Shown here: piece by piece, positions 4,159 through 5,077 of the stretch
Position numbering within the stretch: position 1 is the first letter of the stretch
How the letters are laid out: each line of letters begins with the position of its first letter
NCBI GenBank assembly: GCA_045577415.1
Contig: JAZNII010000088.1
Coordinates: 1-5,077 of the forward strand
DNA from: SVTX01 sp045577415
GTDB taxonomy: Bacteria > Bacillota > Clostridia > Oscillospirales > CAG-272
DNA length: 5,077 nt
Direction of reading: 5' to 3'
Position numbers and translations under genes: made by a program
Notes under the pieces: model-generated
What the model saw: only the letters and a program-made list of their open reading frames with translations
The model's database searches: none
Told to the model about the DNA's origin: nothing

Positions 4159-4797
4159 ATGACAAGGTTTATAATGGTGCGTCACGGCTTCAGCGTGGCA
4201 AACAGTGAAAAGATATTTGCGGGTCACTCGGATTTTCCCTTGACCGATATCGGTAAAACGCAGGCGGATATGTGCGCCGAGGCTTTGCGTGACGAAAAGA
4301 TCGACGCTATATATTCAAGCGACATCGGGAGAGCTTACGACACCGCTAAGCCTATCGCCGCTTCTCATTCCCTTGAAATAATCATTCATAAGGGGCTTCG
4401 CGAGATATACGCGGGTGAATGGGAAGGCTTGAGCTTTGAAGAGCTTGACGAAAAATATACCAAGGAATTCGGTCTTTGGAAGAGCGACATCGGGCGTGCG
4501 AGATGCACCGGCGGAGAAAGCCCCGCAGAGCTTTATGAGCGTATTCTTTTTACATTAAAGTCGATCGCCTCGGAGAACGAGGGCAAAACCGTCTGCATCG
4601 CTACTCACGCCACTCCGATCCGAGCGGTATGCGCGGCGGCTGAAGGACTTGAACCCGAGGATATGGCAAAAATCAAATGGACGGCAAATGCGTCGATCAG
4701 TCTTTTCGAGTATGACGACGGAAGATTTACCGCGATCTACACCAGCAGAACAGACCACCTTGGCGATCTTCGTACGGCTTTGCCCTCAAATGTTTAA
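4159..4797 (+). CDS. Histidine phosphatase family protein (phosphoglycerate mutase-like)
   Basis: This 212-residue cytoplasmic enzyme belongs to the branch 1 histidine phosphatase superfamily, which transfers phosphate through a phosphohistidine. The catalytic RHG motif is at 8-10 (nucleophile H9). The phosphate pocket is completed by R58 in YSSDIGRAYDTA, the acid E82 in LREIYAGEWEG, and H150 in CIATHATPIR. All core residues are present and the length is normal. The substrate cannot be told from sequence: cobalamin-pathway phosphatase (CobC-like), broad phosphatase and phosphoglycerate mutase are all possible, and no cobalamin genes are nearby. ATG 4159 was chosen because CGGAG lies 6-7 nt upstream. 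An in-frame ATG at 4129 would add ten residues before the first strand but is close to the transcript start. Confidence 0.93.
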   Translation: MTRFIMVRHGFSVANSEKIFAGHSDFPLTDIGKTQADMCAEALRDEKIDAIYSSDIGRAYDTAKPIAASHSLEIIIHKGLREIYAGEWEGLSFEELDEKYTKEFGLWKSDIGRARCTGGESPAELYERILFTLKSIASENEGKTVCIATHATPIRAVCAAAEGLEPEDMAKIKWTANASISLFEYDDGRFTAIYTSRTDHLGDLRTALPSNV

Positions 4798-4807
4798 CAA
4801 AAAATAA

Positions 4808-4835
4808 CGGAGCGATCCGCTCCGCTATTTTATTT
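4808..4835. terminator. Probable bidirectional terminator between convergent genes
   Basis: CGGAGCG-ATC-CGCTCCG (4808-4824) is a perfect GC-rich 7-bp stem. On the plus strand it is followed by CTATTTTATTTTT, ending the phosphatase transcript. On the minus strand it is followed by TTATTTTTTGTT, ending the exporter transcript. T-runs on both sides suit its place between two converging genes. Confidence 0.88.
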
Positions 4836-5077
4836 TTAACTATGCCGTTTTTTGAAGAACGGCTTTTTTTCGTGGTCAAAGCCGTGTATCCAATCCGAGC
4901 AGTTGTAGTAGATGAGATAAATGACCGAGCTTATAGCCCAGGTTATGGGATATGCCCAATAGATAAGTCCTATGTCATTAAAGAAATAGGTTACCAGCGC
5001 AATATAAGCGATTCGGAGGGCGCACCATACCGAAAGCATGACGAACATAGGCACGAATGCCTTGCCTGCGCCTCGGC
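4836..5077 (-). CDS. MATE family efflux transporter, C-terminal end only
   Basis: The last 79 or so codons of a minus-strand gene run out of the window at 5077, which is its 5' side; the stop TAA is at 4838-4836. MATE proteins are twelve-helix exporters that use a sodium or proton gradient to expel drugs and metabolites. The visible part begins RGAGKAFVPMFVML, close to the family's conserved RGxGk..P stretch before the penultimate helices. Two hydrophobic helices follow (WCALRIAYIALVTYFF and YWAYPITWAISSVIYLIYY), with the expected YP-W pattern, then a basic tail ending KKRHS. The real start lies outside the window; an internal GTG near 5054 is not a start. Substrate is unknown. Confidence 0.88.
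   Translation of the reverse strand, partial: RGAGKAFVPMFVMLSVWCALRIAYIALVTYFFNDIGLIYWAYPITWAISSVIYLIYYNCSDWIHGFDHEKKPFFKKRHS

Noticed and set aside
4555..4758. Minus-strand open frame inside the histidine phosphatase gene
   Set aside because: It is a shadow frame opposite conserved catalytic sequence.

Overview
The window looks like a low-to-moderate GC Gram-positive chromosome, most likely a gut-type Clostridia or Ruminococcaceae-like organism. This rests on the 5S rRNA and tRNA sequences, strong GGAGG-type ribosome binding sites, sigma-A promoters with 17-bp spacers, and a gene set typical of that group (YitT/DUF2179, LysM-CAP protein, MATE exporter). The genus is inference; no marker here fixes it.

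Positions 1-500 are the tail of an rRNA operon: the 3' part of 5S rRNA, a strong hairpin, then tRNA-Asn(GTT) and tRNA-Lys(CTT). The tRNA-Lys is enclosed by a 14-bp inverted repeat ending in a T-run, so it sits inside the loop of a terminator-like stem. An 18-nt copy of the tRNA-Asn 5' end lies 84 bp upstream of the real one.

Positions 463-882 are non-coding and repetitive. Two copies of a unit of about 157 bp (501-657 and 725-882) are packed with short perfect hairpins of the form TTGC-loop-GCAA. Each ends in a copy of the sequence that follows tRNA-Lys; in the first copy this includes the last 9 nt of the tRNA gene itself. The long open frame across this stretch is not believed to be a gene. 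This is the least ordinary part of the window.

Positions 990-2887 hold an AT-rich XRE-family regulator gene and a YitT-family membrane protein gene, each with its own promoter. Positions 2990-3700 hold a secreted LysM-CAP protein with its own promoter. Convergent to it on the minus strand is a 59-residue predicted membrane protein of unknown function, with a perfect-consensus promoter, a ribosome binding site that can fold into a hairpin, and a hairpin/T-run terminator. Divergent from that is a histidine phosphatase gene (4159-4797). It is separated by a probable bidirectional terminator from the C-terminal end of a minus-strand MATE-family exporter that runs off the window.

Apart from the tRNA array, the genes look like single-gene transcription units and do not form an obvious pathway. 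No defence system, CRISPR array, complete insertion sequence or secondary-metabolite cluster is visible. The best candidates for something undescribed are the tRNA-linked hairpin repeat with its enclosed tRNA-Lys, and the small minus-strand membrane protein.
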